From assembly GCA_036702975.1 (NCBI GenBank), contig DATNPX010000050.1:85854-149853 (forward strand): DNA of 64,000 nucleotides. The letters run 5' to 3'. A program made the translations under genes and the position numbers. The notes beneath the pieces were generated by a model, which worked only from the letters and a program-made list of their open reading frames with translations, was not told the DNA's origin and did not search any database. Positions 50,438-60,105 of the stretch are shown in pieces (the first letter of the stretch is position 1; every line of letters starts with the position of its first letter). This stretch comes from DATNPX01 sp036702975. Its GTDB lineage: Bacteria; Cyanobacteriota; Vampirovibrionia; Obscuribacterales; Obscuribacteraceae.

Positions 50438-51721
50438 TCAACGGCGAAAAACAATGCGGTTGTTATTCTCGTCGATTGTATATTTATAGTCACCGTAAAA
50501 TGCTTGTCCTAACAGGGGATGCGGCATCATCGCATCCTTCACTACATTAATCACAATGTCGTTTTTCGTTATAGGACCAAGTCGAATCGACTTGATAGGA
50601 AATGAATAAGCTACGGTCGTTCCACCTATTCCCTGGTTGAGTCCTTGCTGAGCGTCATCAGGAATCGAGATTCCGAGAGACCGCGCTTGGTCCATTGTAA
50701 AAGCAATCGGCTGCGCACCGGTGTCAAAGAACATGGGCATCTTTCGACCGTTAACTTCGGCAGTAACGATCAGGTGTGTAGGATTCCCCGGATCCCGTGT
50801 AAACGGCACGGTATCCGCACTGCCGAAGTTTCCTCCGTGACCGCCTGTGCCCTTCTTTTTGAATCTGATGCTATGAGCCGAACTGTCAATCTCATAAGTG
50901 AACGCGTTAAAAAAGGTCTGGCCGAGCAAAGGCTGGGTCGACATTGTCTCCTGCACCATAATCGGCATATTGCGCGAAATCTCGCCTACTTTCACCACGG
51001 CGTTCATCTGCCAGGTAGGCACTCCGGAAGAAGACCCTACCCCTGCAGCCATGCCAGTAGCAGGACCCGTTGGCTGCTGAACTCCAATCTCACTGAGGTG
51101 ATTTTTACCGACGGCAACCGTACCCGCTCCCGTATCAAAAATCATTTGAATGGGACGGCCATTAATCGAGGCGGGAATCAATATGAGTCCGTTCTCTCCC
51201 CCACTCGATTGATAATATACAGTTGACGAATCAGGCAACGACGCGAAGTCGGATGCCATTGAGCCCATCGAACCGCGATTTGCGTAACCCATTAGAGCCC
51301 GTGAGTCAGGTCGCGCCCCGCCAATAATAGTCCCGCCTCCAGCCGACTTTGTTAGCTGACGCAAGTAACTGGGATCGAGAGCCCCCAGACCTTGCGCAGC
51401 ATAGCTGGCAGCTTGGGATGAAGAGAAATGGCTAACAATGCTTGCGTAATCTCGAATCGCCGTCTGCTTATCACCGAGCGCCTGCGACGACAATCCGTGA
51501 TAGTAAATTGCGTTAGCGTTGCTCGGATTCGCACGAATTGCCTGACCAAAATAAGCCTGCGCCTTCTTGTAGTCTTTTTTGTTATAGCTTTGAAGCCCCG
51601 CATCGAATGCTGCGTCAGCGCGCACAACCAATACGCTCGCTGACATACACAAAAGCGGTGCGAGAGCGACAGCAGCCCACGCACGAGTACGATTGTTGTT
51701 TCTCACGCCTCTAACAGCCAC
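50438..51721 (-). CDS. Exported TPR protein with two retropepsin-like aspartic protease domains
   Basis: 427 residues from GTG at 51721, chosen for the GGGAGGGG five bases upstream. A signal/anchor segment ends near ADA. One to two TPRs (AFDAGLQSYNKKDYKKAQAYFGQAIRANP) follow. Two domains of about 110 residues each begin with a strand, NGRxxxMxFDTGA: IQMIFDTGAGTVAVG and MPMFFDTGAQPIAFT. Each has the DTG catalytic motif, a middle GxG segment and a final PLLGQ.F; a pair of such halves could make one pepsin-like active site within one chain. A homologue without TPR lies at 52760-53710. Confidence 0.72.
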   Translation of the reverse strand: MAVRGVRNNNRTRAWAAVALAPLLCMSASVLVVRADAAFDAGLQSYNKKDYKKAQAYFGQAIRANPSNANAIYYHGLSSQALGDKQTAIRDYASIVSHFSSSQAASYAAQGLGALDPSYLRQLTKSAGGGTIIGGARPDSRALMGYANRGSMGSMASDFASLPDSSTVYYQSSGGENGLILIPASINGRPIQMIFDTGAGTVAVGKNHLSEIGVQQPTGPATGMAAGVGSSSGVPTWQMNAVVKVGEISRNMPIMVQETMSTQPLLGQTFFNAFTYEIDSSAHSIRFKKKGTGGHGGNFGSADTVPFTRDPGNPTHLIVTAEVNGRKMPMFFDTGAQPIAFTMDQARSLGISIPDDAQQGLNQGIGGTTVAYSFPIKSIRLGPITKNDIVINVVKDAMMPHPLLGQAFYGDYKYTIDENNNRIVFRR

Positions 51722-51976
51722 AAATGCCCCTCCCGTCCGATTCAAAAACGCTTCGTCTTCTGCTTTATGCCCGGCACAAGCCTCCTAAATCAGGAACCTC
51801 ACCTACGTACTGGACTACCTCACAGACTCGGCTCAAGAGTCGGATAAAGTTGGCACCCGTGTCTGGTTAGAAATTGCGTTAGGCTCTCGGAGAATGGCTT
51901 TTCCTGCAAATAAAGAATTTTCGGAAGATTTCTTACAAAAGAATTTTCGCCGTATCGAACCTACGTCACTACCCCA

Positions 51977-52753
51977 CTATTTGGAGGCACAATCCGCCTG
52001 TAACTCCCTCAGATAGCGAATCTTCCTGGCAACATAGGAACTGTAGCAAAGATTCAACTGCAGCCCCAACCCACCATCCAGGAAACCACCGCGAATAACA
52101 TAGCGATAGAGAAAGGTCCAAATTGGATGAATTGTTTCGTTCAAGCGGCTAACGTCTTTTTTCTTATCCGTTCGCCTCACGAACTCTTGAGCATGCAATC
52201 GAGCATATTTTTCCATCGCAGCCTCAAACTGTTCTACGTTCACATACGAATAGTGTTGCATGTAATGTGTCAGTGTTTTAGTCGGCCCACTTACTTTTAT
52301 CGCTTCATGGACAAGGCGATTGTTGAAGAGTCCGGCACCTCTCTTTATCACGCGCAACTGAGCGTCAGGATAAAAACCTCCGTGCCAAACCGGTTTATCA
52401 CCTATAAAGAGCAGGCGCGGAATCTTGAAACCATCGTATTCCGATGCACCCGGATTTGCCAGAGTATTTTTAATCTCCGCCACTAAAGATGGTGTCAATA
52501 TTTCGTCAGCATCCAGCGACAAAATCCAATCGCAAGTTGCTAGTCCCATAGCAAAATTCTTTTGCGGTCCGTATCCAAGCCAGTCTTGATGCACAACTTT
52601 CGCACCATGAGATGCAGCTATCTCCTTAGTTTTATCGCTCGAACCAGAATCAACCAGAATAATTTCATCGCACAAAGATTTAGCAGCGTCCAATACCTTA
52701 CCGATTGTCCGCTCTTCATTCTGCGCCACAATTACCAAAGATAATGTGGGCAT
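51977..52753 (-). CDS. GT2 glycosyltransferase, LPS-core WaaE/KdtX-like
   Basis: 258 residues. GT2 motifs: LSLVIVAQNEERTIGKVL, EIILVDSGSSDKT, GYGPQKNFA and LSLDADEIL (DxD). The pattern VDSGSSDKT, GPQKNFA and LDADE identifies the WaaE/RgtA-like branch of LPS inner-core glycosyltransferases that often work on heptose. Cytoplasmic. It starts at the ATG at 52753, six bases after the retropepsin gene stop, so the two are an operon. Acceptor and sugar are unknown. Confidence 0.87.
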   Translation of the reverse strand: MPTLSLVIVAQNEERTIGKVLDAAKSLCDEIILVDSGSSDKTKEIAASHGAKVVHQDWLGYGPQKNFAMGLATCDWILSLDADEILTPSLVAEIKNTLANPGASEYDGFKIPRLLFIGDKPVWHGGFYPDAQLRVIKRGAGLFNNRLVHEAIKVSGPTKTLTHYMQHYSYVNVEQFEAAMEKYARLHAQEFVRRTDKKKDVSRLNETIHPIWTFLYRYVIRGGFLDGGLGLQLNLCYSSYVARKIRYLRELQADCASK

Positions 52754-52759
52754 CAAAAA

Positions 52760-53710
52760 TTATCGTTCGAACGCCAGCTCTGAATGTTCTTCATCTATCG
52801 TGTAACTGCTGTCCCTGAAATAGTCGCCGCCCAGCAAAGGATAAGGCATCCCAGGCGATTTTATCACGCTGACTTTGACGTTCTGCTTAACAATCGGACC
52901 CAGCCGTATCTCAGAAACAGTGAATCCTACGCCCTCCACCAGCCCAGCGACACCAAGATGAAGCTCGCGCTTGGCATTAACAGGAATGTTCAAATTTATG
53001 GCCGCAGCCTGTTGTTCGCTGAATGTGATTCCATCAGCACCTGTATCGAAAAGCATCTTTACTGACCTCCCATTGACACTAACTGGTATCAACAATTGAC
53101 TACCGGCTCGAGCAAGCGGCACTGTAAGTGCACCACGGCTGGCCGAACCACCTGCAGGTGTGAGAGTTATTTGCGCAGCCACGGGATCGACTTTAATTCT
53201 GTAGTTTTTAAAGAAATTGCGACCGATGATCGGATGCATGTAATTTTGCTCTTCTACATTGAGAGGAAAGTTCTCACAGACTAATTTTCCAACTTTCACA
53301 GTTGCCGAACTTTTCCACGCCACCACCGGCTCCGCCCCTATGCCCTGAATAGCCCCATTGCTGCTGCCGCTCGGCAAACAAAGACCCAGATCGTGCATTT
53401 GCTTACGGCTAATTGTAATGTTCTCAGCACCAGTATCGAACAACATCAAACAGGCGCGCCCGTTAATCTCAACAGGAATAAGCAAGCTGTTACAGTCGCG
53501 AACGCAATTGAGCACTGAAGCTGCAGAATGACCGATTGCTGAAACATTCTTACTAGCACCAGCTGTGGGCGCCTGCAAAATATTTTGTATCAACAATGTC
53601 CCGATCGCCAACGTCCAAATTAATAGCGGTCTGGACGTCTGCTCACACTTTCGCAAACCGATCATGTCAAACAAACAGCTCGCATCTATATCATCTATCC
53701 GATCAATCAC
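52760..53710 (-). CDS. Exported protein with two retropepsin-like domains
   Basis: 316 residues, GTG start. A membrane/signal segment (about 27-50), then two aspartic protease domains: LIPVEINGRACLMLFDTGAENITIS and LIPVSVNGRSVKMLFDTGADGITFS. Both have DTGA, a PIIGR.FF or PLLGGDYF end and a final strand. The strands before each motif are almost the same, so the two halves look like an internal duplication. It lies upstream of a GT2 gene on the same strand. Related to 50438-51721. Protease activity is inferred. Confidence 0.72.
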   Translation of the reverse strand: MIDRIDDIDASCLFDMIGLRKCEQTSRPLLIWTLAIGTLLIQNILQAPTAGASKNVSAIGHSAASVLNCVRDCNSLLIPVEINGRACLMLFDTGAENITISRKQMHDLGLCLPSGSSNGAIQGIGAEPVVAWKSSATVKVGKLVCENFPLNVEEQNYMHPIIGRNFFKNYRIKVDPVAAQITLTPAGGSASRGALTVPLARAGSQLLIPVSVNGRSVKMLFDTGADGITFSEQQAAAINLNIPVNAKRELHLGVAGLVEGVGFTVSEIRLGPIVKQNVKVSVIKSPGMPYPLLGGDYFRDSSYTIDEEHSELAFER

Positions 53711-53776
53711 GCACTGATCGTCGTCAGGTGAGAGCTTATTGTTCCCGGTCGCACTACTTTTGAGCTGAGTCTTGCT

Positions 53777-54922
53777 CTAGAGTGTCACGCCCAACTCATT
53801 TGCGATAAGCTGCTTTTGAATCTCTGATGTCTCCTCAGCAATCTCCATTACTTTGGCATCTCGGTAGAAGCGCTGTAACGGATGATCATCAGCTAGCCCG
53901 ATAGCGCCAAGAACTTGTAGAGCTTCAGCACTCTGAGAGCGGGCAACTTTTGTTGCAAGCGCCTTGCACATTGCAGCATCCTTTCTAAAGTCGCTGGGCA
54001 TCTCATCTTTTGCCCATGCCGCTCTGTATGTCAGCAAGCGAGCCGCTCTCAAATCGGTAGATGTGTCTGCGAGTTTCCATTGAATTGCCTGCAGCTGTGC
54101 AATTGGCGCGCCAAACTGCTCACGATTACGAGCATGCTCGGTAGCCAGATTCAACGCTGCTTCACTCAATCCCACCGCACCAGCAGCTATCAAAGTCTTA
54201 GCGATATCCAGAGCATACTGAACCTGCTTCTCTGCTGTGTCACCGGTGGCAGTACCACTCAACAACGAGTCAGCATGAAGCGGATGTTTCTTGAATTCGA
54301 CGTTGGGAGTAGAGGCAGAACGCAAACCGAGTTTCGGTCTATCAGCCGACACTTCCAAAGTATCTGACGGAACCAAATCGACCAGATACAAACCAAGTTC
54401 TTGCGCATCGTTGAGAGCGAAAACCAAACATACAGGACTCAAGTCAGCGTTTACCACCCAAAGTTTCTTGCCCGTAAGATAAAGCTTTCCGCCTTCTTCA
54501 GTCACTTTAGCACTGACAGCTTTGAAATCAGAACCAGCCTGTTCCTCAGCGATAGCAAACGTACCAAGAGACTCACCGCGCGAAAGCTGTGACATGTAGC
54601 GCGATTTTTGATTGTCAGTGCCGAACTTGTTTAACAGCTCGGCAAACCCGATGTGGCTTGCCAAAGAGAGACTCAATCCCGGCTCGAAACGCGAAAACGC
54701 TTCCGTCAACAGAACGACATTTAGAAAAGGCAAAGCGAGTCCACCGTATTCTTTGGGCATTGAGATCCCAAGCAGTGAAGCCTGACCGACTCGATGCCAA
54801 AAATCAGCAAGGTTAACATTCCGGTCGTCAAGGTCCTTGGCAATTGGAGCGATTTGCTCTGTCGCGAAGGTCTCATACTGCTCCTTTGCACTCTTCTGAG
54901 CCGAACTAAGGGTCGTAATCAT
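53777..54922 (-). CDS. Acyl-CoA dehydrogenase
   Basis: 381 residues from the ATG at 54922 (GGAGAG just upstream). FAD flavoenzyme that makes the first double bond in acyl-CoA breakdown, acting with ETF. Motifs: ISMPKEYGGLALPFLNVVLLTEAFSR, FAIAEEQAGSDFKAVSAKV, TGKKLWVVNADL, REQFGAPIAQLQAIQWKLAD, and ETSEIQ near the C-terminus with the catalytic Glu before it. Complete length. Convergence/neighbours give no further clue. Confidence 0.93.
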   Translation of the reverse strand: MITTLSSAQKSAKEQYETFATEQIAPIAKDLDDRNVNLADFWHRVGQASLLGISMPKEYGGLALPFLNVVLLTEAFSRFEPGLSLSLASHIGFAELLNKFGTDNQKSRYMSQLSRGESLGTFAIAEEQAGSDFKAVSAKVTEEGGKLYLTGKKLWVVNADLSPVCLVFALNDAQELGLYLVDLVPSDTLEVSADRPKLGLRSASTPNVEFKKHPLHADSLLSGTATGDTAEKQVQYALDIAKTLIAAGAVGLSEAALNLATEHARNREQFGAPIAQLQAIQWKLADTSTDLRAARLLTYRAAWAKDEMPSDFRKDAAMCKALATKVARSQSAEALQVLGAIGLADDHPLQRFYRDAKVMEIAEETSEIQKQLIANELGVTL

Positions 54923-55094
54923 AGGTCTCTCCAAGCAGCCTTAACGTTCAGCAGATCTTAACATCGACCAAGGCAGCAGCATGCAGGAATTAGCATTGTC
55001 TTCCAAGTCGGTAAGGTGGCATTGAGCAGTCGCTCAAGCTCACTTGGGCTCTTGCAAACAATTGTGCAACGAGCAGCGTGAAGAACATATCGGC

Positions 55095-56528
55095 CTAGCC
55101 GCCCGCATCCGTTTGCACCGCATCTGGTGCCTCGACGACACTGGCATGCGTCGGAACCTCTTTACTCGAGGCATCATGAACAACTAATGGCTCGGTAGAA
55201 TCAGAAGCTGTCGCAGCCGTACTTGCCGCAGTTGCTGCTGCTGTTACCCCAGTCGAAACCATTGATTCATTTGCATCAGCTCGGTCGTGGTACAGTTCAC
55301 CACCGCCGGCAGTGCGAGCCGAAGACGTTTGGGTTTCCGCATGCGGTTCGGATGAACTGTGCACATGCGCATCGAGGATAGTTCTTTCTTCCTGCGGCGA
55401 CATCGACGTAGCGTTCTTGCTAGAACCAGTTCCAACCAACGGCAATGCTTTGTCGGTAATCGAAGAGGCTCCGCCAAATGCAAGACCATTTGCTGACGCA
55501 GCCATCGAAGGCATCAGACTCTCGTTCTGCAGTCGGGCCACGCAAGATTGAATCACTTTCCCCGCAATTTCATCGGCGTCAGTATAACGCTCAACCCAAA
55601 AGCGCAAACGATAAACAAGTTGATCCATCTTTACTGAAGTTGGTACAACGTCTGGAGGCGGAGTTTCCATAATGCCAGGTACGGACTTCATCGATTCGAG
55701 TAAGATCTCGATTACCAGAGTCGTGGACGCCCCAACCGTAACAGGCAGGTCCAAGGTCCTTGCGTAACAAGCCTTTGGGCGACTGAAGTTTGTCACTTGG
55801 GAGCTCGTGAACGTCCCATTGGGAATCATCACATAATTGTCGTCAACGGTCCGCAATCTGATACTTCGCCAGCCGATTTCGCTAATTTCGCCAGCCGTGG
55901 AATTGTTAGCATCGATGCGAAAGGAAATCCAATCCCCTTGTTGAAACCTCTTCTCGAGGCTAATCATGAGCCCGGCGAACAGATTCTTCAGGGTGTCTTG
56001 CAATGCCAAACCTAGCACTGCAGTCATAACAGTCGAAGTAGCGATCAAAGGCAGCACGTTCAGTCCGAAGACGTGCTGCAAAAGAATCAACACGACGACG
56101 ATATAGATCATCGACAGAGCTATAACCCTGAAAACTGCCGGCAGATTAGCTTCTCTGTGCTTTTCGAAGTACCAGCCAAAAACTATCAGGTCAAATCCCT
56201 GCACGACGACGTGAATCACTAACAGCGGAATGACAAAATATGCGAGCTTAGCCATGGGGCCAGCTACACCCGGGGGCATGAAGCAAATCAACGGCGTCAC
56301 CAAAAGGGCCAGCAAGAGAATCTTGAGGGGCAGGTCAATCTTCGAGAAGAACTCTTTTTCGAGAACGAGGTCCTCGATCAAATGCAAGCTGCGCCACAGA
56401 TAGGCAACCGACGCTCGCCGGTTGATAAAAATCAGAAAAATCAGAAACGACAGCGCAAAAGACCACGTCAGCCGGCTATTGACCAGCCCGTGCAGAAATT
56501 TGGTAGCGAACAAATGAAGTTCTAACAA
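55095..56528 (-). CDS. MscS-family mechanosensitive channel with long low-complexity tail
   Basis: 477 residues. About four to five N-terminal helices, then the pore helix region VLPLIATSTVMTAVLGLALQDTLKNLFAG and the beta domain with EISEIGWRSIRLRTVDDNYVMIPNG, typical of MscS. It releases solutes on membrane stretch, or senses other cues. The last ~140 residues are Ser/Ala/Thr/Gly-rich and unlike the family, so they form an extra cytoplasmic tail. TTG start; no strong ribosome site. Confidence 0.88.
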   Translation of the reverse strand: MLELHLFATKFLHGLVNSRLTWSFALSFLIFLIFINRRASVAYLWRSLHLIEDLVLEKEFFSKIDLPLKILLLALLVTPLICFMPPGVAGPMAKLAYFVIPLLVIHVVVQGFDLIVFGWYFEKHREANLPAVFRVIALSMIYIVVVLILLQHVFGLNVLPLIATSTVMTAVLGLALQDTLKNLFAGLMISLEKRFQQGDWISFRIDANNSTAGEISEIGWRSIRLRTVDDNYVMIPNGTFTSSQVTNFSRPKACYARTLDLPVTVGASTTLVIEILLESMKSVPGIMETPPPDVVPTSVKMDQLVYRLRFWVERYTDADEIAGKVIQSCVARLQNESLMPSMAASANGLAFGGASSITDKALPLVGTGSSKNATSMSPQEERTILDAHVHSSSEPHAETQTSSARTAGGGELYHDRADANESMVSTGVTAAATAASTAATASDSTEPLVVHDASSKEVPTHASVVEAPDAVQTDAGG

Positions 56529-56633
56529 CTTAAATCGACAAATACTTACGGTAAAAATCTACACAACCTGTGATCATAATATCGCGTTGGGAAAACTTGA
56601 AGTAGCGGCTAATCCGAACCAGCTCTGTTAAGC

Positions 56634-58436
56634 TTGCAAGCAAATTACTTGATTCCCATTCTTTGGACCGAGACAGTGCTCAAATCGATTGTCAAGAAAT
56701 TTCGCTTACTGCTCGGCAAACTACGGGAACGCCCCCCAGTTCGGATTGATGACCATGAATTCGAACATCTCTTGCTTTATCACGGACTGGTTGGCACGAG
56801 TCCCGATAATCAGCGCTCCTTTAAAGATGTGAGAGTAGATATATCCGATGCGGTCCGCTGCGCAAGTTCCGTGCAGCTTGGCATTGCGCTAAAACTCGAA
56901 CCTCTGCATTGGCAAGATAAGCTAGAGACAATATTTACCGAACTAGCGGGCGCCCAGCAAGAGAACATCGTGAAAGCGTTGCTCCCAGATACCGAAAGTG
57001 AGCCATGGCCGAACATGGGCGATCCTTTGGGGCACGACAATTGGCGGGTTCGCGCAAATGCAGCTTTTGTATTGGCGTTGCTGGACGCAAAAGAAGGACA
57101 AGACCGAATCATCAAATCATTGCATGACACTGCATTTGGTGCTTCTCCCGCATTCTGTCATGTCGCATACGCATTGTCTAAATTTCAAACAGATGCAAGC
57201 AAAGAAGCACTAATTAGCCATTTGGAAGATCCTGAACCATGGTTTCGTATCGATGCGGCAGGGGCATTAGCTAACTTTCCTGCAGCTGATGTCCAAGAGA
57301 ACATCATTAAAGCACTGCTTACGATAAATCCTCTCAGCGATTATCTTGCAGTTACGATAGCGAAAAGATATTCCGTGCTCGAGCTTCTGGGCGAGGAAGA
57401 TGCTCAACTCCGCAATGGTGGCTGCCAACTTCTCGGCGGATTGGCAGAAGCTGCGAATCAGACTTTCAATCCAGACATTTTGCAAAACATAGACCTACTT
57501 CAGTGTGTGCAAAAGCTTTTGGAGCTGGTAAAAAGGCACCGCAGTGTGCACGCATTGCTTGCTCTATGGAATGTTCTCGTTCTTTTGCGCGAAAAATCCG
57601 CGGACCTCGAAATCGATGAGTCATCGCACTCGATCGCTAAAATCGAAGCAGAGATCGAGGGGGAGCTTCACTCCAAATCAAGCATCTCGCAAATAGAATC
57701 TACTCTTAGCTCATACGCCAAAAAGCGCGCCATAACAACGAATGTGGAACTGCAGGATGCCATCAAACTTGCGGGGGCACTGAAGCTAACAACTACGACA
57801 AACAATCTATTGGAACTATTGAAAGTGTCCTCACCATTGCAAGAACAGATCGTCTTTGCATTGGGTCAGGCAGGTGACGCACGCTCAGTCTCCTCATTAC
57901 TGGAACTAGCAAATTCTCTCTATAGACCAGAGGAAAGGACCAGTCCATCGCTCAGCAGCAAAACAGTCGAAGAGAATGACATCAATAAAGCTAAGCTTTA
58001 CTGGCGAATTCTGGAGGCTCTGGGAAATCTCCCGAGCAAGCTGACGGTCCAATTCCTGTTTAAAGCCGCAGCCGATTTTGCACCCGATAAACGGCAGCAG
58101 GTGTTGGAGTCACTATGCAACCTGGTCAGCTCACTGACGCCAGAAGAACGAACACAGTTGAGCCAACTCGTTTCCGAATCGCTGGAAGATCCATCCGCAC
58201 CGGTGAAGGTTAGCGCGTTGAAGGGCGTAGCAGCATTAGGCGCAGTCTCGTATCTCGAAAAAGTCCTGAAATTATCAGAATCCTTAGAACCATCAATCAG
58301 CCGGCAAGCATTGCGAACTTTGGCTCAACTCTCTTACTCCGGAGACACAACAGTATTGGCAGCGATTCAAAACAAAATTGCACAAGAATCAGATCCGACG
58401 CGCAAAAAACGATTGGAAGATGTTTTGAAGTCGTAG
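56634..58436 (+). CDS. HEAT-repeat protein
   Basis: 600 residues, all-helical. HEAT/PBS-lyase-type repeats are visible: WRVRANAAFVLALLD, EPWFRIDAAGALANFP, SRQALRTLAQLS, APVKVSALKGVAALG. No membrane segment except perhaps a short stretch at the start (LIPILWTETVLKSIV). The TTG at 56634 is without a ribosome site; TTG at 56649 and later starts are possible. Such proteins are scaffolds that bind partners. Role unknown. Confidence 0.75.
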   Translation: MQANYLIPILWTETVLKSIVKKFRLLLGKLRERPPVRIDDHEFEHLLLYHGLVGTSPDNQRSFKDVRVDISDAVRCASSVQLGIALKLEPLHWQDKLETIFTELAGAQQENIVKALLPDTESEPWPNMGDPLGHDNWRVRANAAFVLALLDAKEGQDRIIKSLHDTAFGASPAFCHVAYALSKFQTDASKEALISHLEDPEPWFRIDAAGALANFPAADVQENIIKALLTINPLSDYLAVTIAKRYSVLELLGEEDAQLRNGGCQLLGGLAEAANQTFNPDILQNIDLLQCVQKLLELVKRHRSVHALLALWNVLVLLREKSADLEIDESSHSIAKIEAEIEGELHSKSSISQIESTLSSYAKKRAITTNVELQDAIKLAGALKLTTTTNNLLELLKVSSPLQEQIVFALGQAGDARSVSSLLELANSLYRPEERTSPSLSSKTVEENDINKAKLYWRILEALGNLPSKLTVQFLFKAAADFAPDKRQQVLESLCNLVSSLTPEERTQLSQLVSESLEDPSAPVKVSALKGVAALGAVSYLEKVLKLSESLEPSISRQALRTLAQLSYSGDTTVLAAIQNKIAQESDPTRKKRLEDVLKS

Positions 58437-58700
58437 ATTGCTGGTCCTAAACCTCGGCAAGCGAAGATTTGGTACTGAATAAGCCACTATAACCGGTCAG
58501 GATCGGACTGGAAATGCCTTTCCGTAGCAGTTTTACCGACCGTCTAATAAATTTTCGAGAATTTCTTACAAGTCGCCAGAAAGCCAACTAGCGGGGGAAT
58601 TTTTCCAACCTCAACTCGACAAGTGATATGGTAAGAAAAGCAGGGATTCGGGAATATGCGTGGTGGATTTCCGGTTTTGGTGCAAATACGAGGTCTGACT

Positions 58701-59462
58701 ATGGAATCGCAGCCAACTGAAGACTCAAAAGAAGGCGATGTAAAAGCCAAAACTGGAGATTCTTCTGAACAGCTGGCAGAAAGTGCGGAAAAAAGTACCG
58801 ACAAGGAAGCTGTTCGCGAATCAGCTGATTCTTCGGAGACCCCCAGCGAACCCGAAGCAAAAACAAGTTCCGAAGATGATTCGCCCAAAACACCGCTGGA
58901 GAAACAACCAGCGCACAAATTTCAGCCGCACCAGGCAAAGATATTCAACGAGCTGCTCGAGAAAACAGCACCTGACGTAACAGTAGACGATACTCGCCGC
59001 TACAAGCATCCGATCTTCATCGACGGATTGCTCGCCATGGGACTTCTTCTTGCGATGGCCGGTTTTACTCTCGGGGCGGTGAAAATGTACATCATCCAAG
59101 AGGCAAAGCACGACATAAGCGAACGGCGATTTACTGACGCCATCGCAATTCTAAAAAGCGCACCACTTCCTGGTCTGTTTCAAATGCAAGGGCAGAGCAC
59201 AGAAGAACTGCTTGATGAAGCACGCTATCTAGATGCTGTTGAGAAACTGGACAAAGACACGCATGACACCGAGGCTCTCAAAGAACTTGATCTGATAAGG
59301 CCAGGATCGCATTTCTTTGATATGGCTAATAGCATCAAGGGCGACCACGCACCGACTTCAGCAATTACATTGCAAGGTGGTACTGAGCATGATGCCACAC
59401 CAGCGGAAGTAAAAGGCGCTGAGCGTCCCCTTCTACCGGAATCCGACGCTTCAACCCACTGA
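58701..59462 (+). CDS. Single-pass membrane protein with acidic N-terminus
   Basis: 253 residues from ATG at 58701, chosen because GAGG lies nine bases before it; the frame stays open to 58656. The first 75 residues are rich in Ser, Glu, Lys and Asp. One membrane helix (about 108-131: IDGLLAMGLLLAMAGFTLGAV). The C-terminal part is helical (HDISERRFTDAIAILKSAP) and resembles a TPR-like pair. Unknown function. A GACA microsatellite lies right after its stop. Confidence 0.6.
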   Translation: MESQPTEDSKEGDVKAKTGDSSEQLAESAEKSTDKEAVRESADSSETPSEPEAKTSSEDDSPKTPLEKQPAHKFQPHQAKIFNELLEKTAPDVTVDDTRRYKHPIFIDGLLAMGLLLAMAGFTLGAVKMYIIQEAKHDISERRFTDAIAILKSAPLPGLFQMQGQSTEELLDEARYLDAVEKLDKDTHDTEALKELDLIRPGSHFFDMANSIKGDHAPTSAITLQGGTEHDATPAEVKGAERPLLPESDASTH

Positions 59463-59487
59463 CTGCTTAGCAGACAGGCTGCTCCTC

Positions 59488-59562
59488 GACAGACAGACAG
59501 ACAGACAGACAGACCAACCGCCTGACCAACCGCCTGACCAACCAACCAACCGGCTGACAATT
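59488..59562 (+). repeat. GACA microsatellite followed by 12-bp CCAACCGCCTGA repeats
   Basis: GACA is repeated about 6.75 times at 59488-59514, immediately followed by two copies of CCAACCGCCTGA and then CCAA steps. It lies between the convergent ends of the acidic membrane gene and gcvH. Tetranucleotide tracts of this length mutate by slippage. Confidence 0.95.
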
Positions 59563-59580
59563 ACAAAATTGAACAGCCGA

Positions 59581-59967
59581 CTACTCGACCACGAACTCTT
59601 TGTATCCTTCGGCAGACATCGCCTTGTCAAGCTCCTTCGGATCGTCAAGCTTGACTTTGATCATCCAGCCCTTCTGATAGCAGTCTTCATTGACAAGCTC
59701 AGGTTCTGAACTCAGCTTTTCATTGATGGCGATAACTTCGCCACTGACCGGCATAAAGAGGTCCGATACTGACTTTACGGACTCGATCACACCAAACTTT
59801 TGCTCGTTTTTGAACTTGGAACCGACAGCTGGCAGCTCGACATACGTGACATCTCCGAGCTGATCCGCGGCGAACGCTGTAATGCCTATCACCGCCACAC
59901 TGCCAGCTTCCACACGAACATACTCATGACTTTTGACGTACTTTAATTCCGACGGGTAAGCAAGCAT
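59581..59967 (-). CDS. gcvH: Glycine cleavage system H protein
   Basis: 128 residues from the ATG at 59967 with GGAG ten bases before. Carries the aminomethyl group on a lipoyl arm between P, T and L proteins. Lipoyl motif GVIESVKSVSDLFMP with K65; YVKSHEYVRVE near the start; GEVIAINEKLSSEPELVNEDCY is typical. Gene order is gcvT then gcvH with about 140 bp between; gcvP is not in the window. Confidence 0.96.
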   Translation of the reverse strand: MLAYPSELKYVKSHEYVRVEAGSVAVIGITAFAADQLGDVTYVELPAVGSKFKNEQKFGVIESVKSVSDLFMPVSGEVIAINEKLSSEPELVNEDCYQKGWMIKVKLDDPKELDKAMSAEGYKEFVVE

Positions 59968-60105
59968 CCGGCACAATCTCCTGTTCTATAGCTTTAGTCT
60001 GTCGATTTTAGCAAGCTTCGGTTCTAATTTTTCAACCTTGATTGTCTAAATGAACTGAGCTGAGCTAGCCAAGGGCTGGCGCGTCCTAGCGCCGGTTTAG
60101 CACCT

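Noticed and set aside
59225..59648. Cys/Val/Leu-rich minus-strand frames across the GACA tract
   Set aside because: They are artefacts of the repeat read in reverse and have no start signals.
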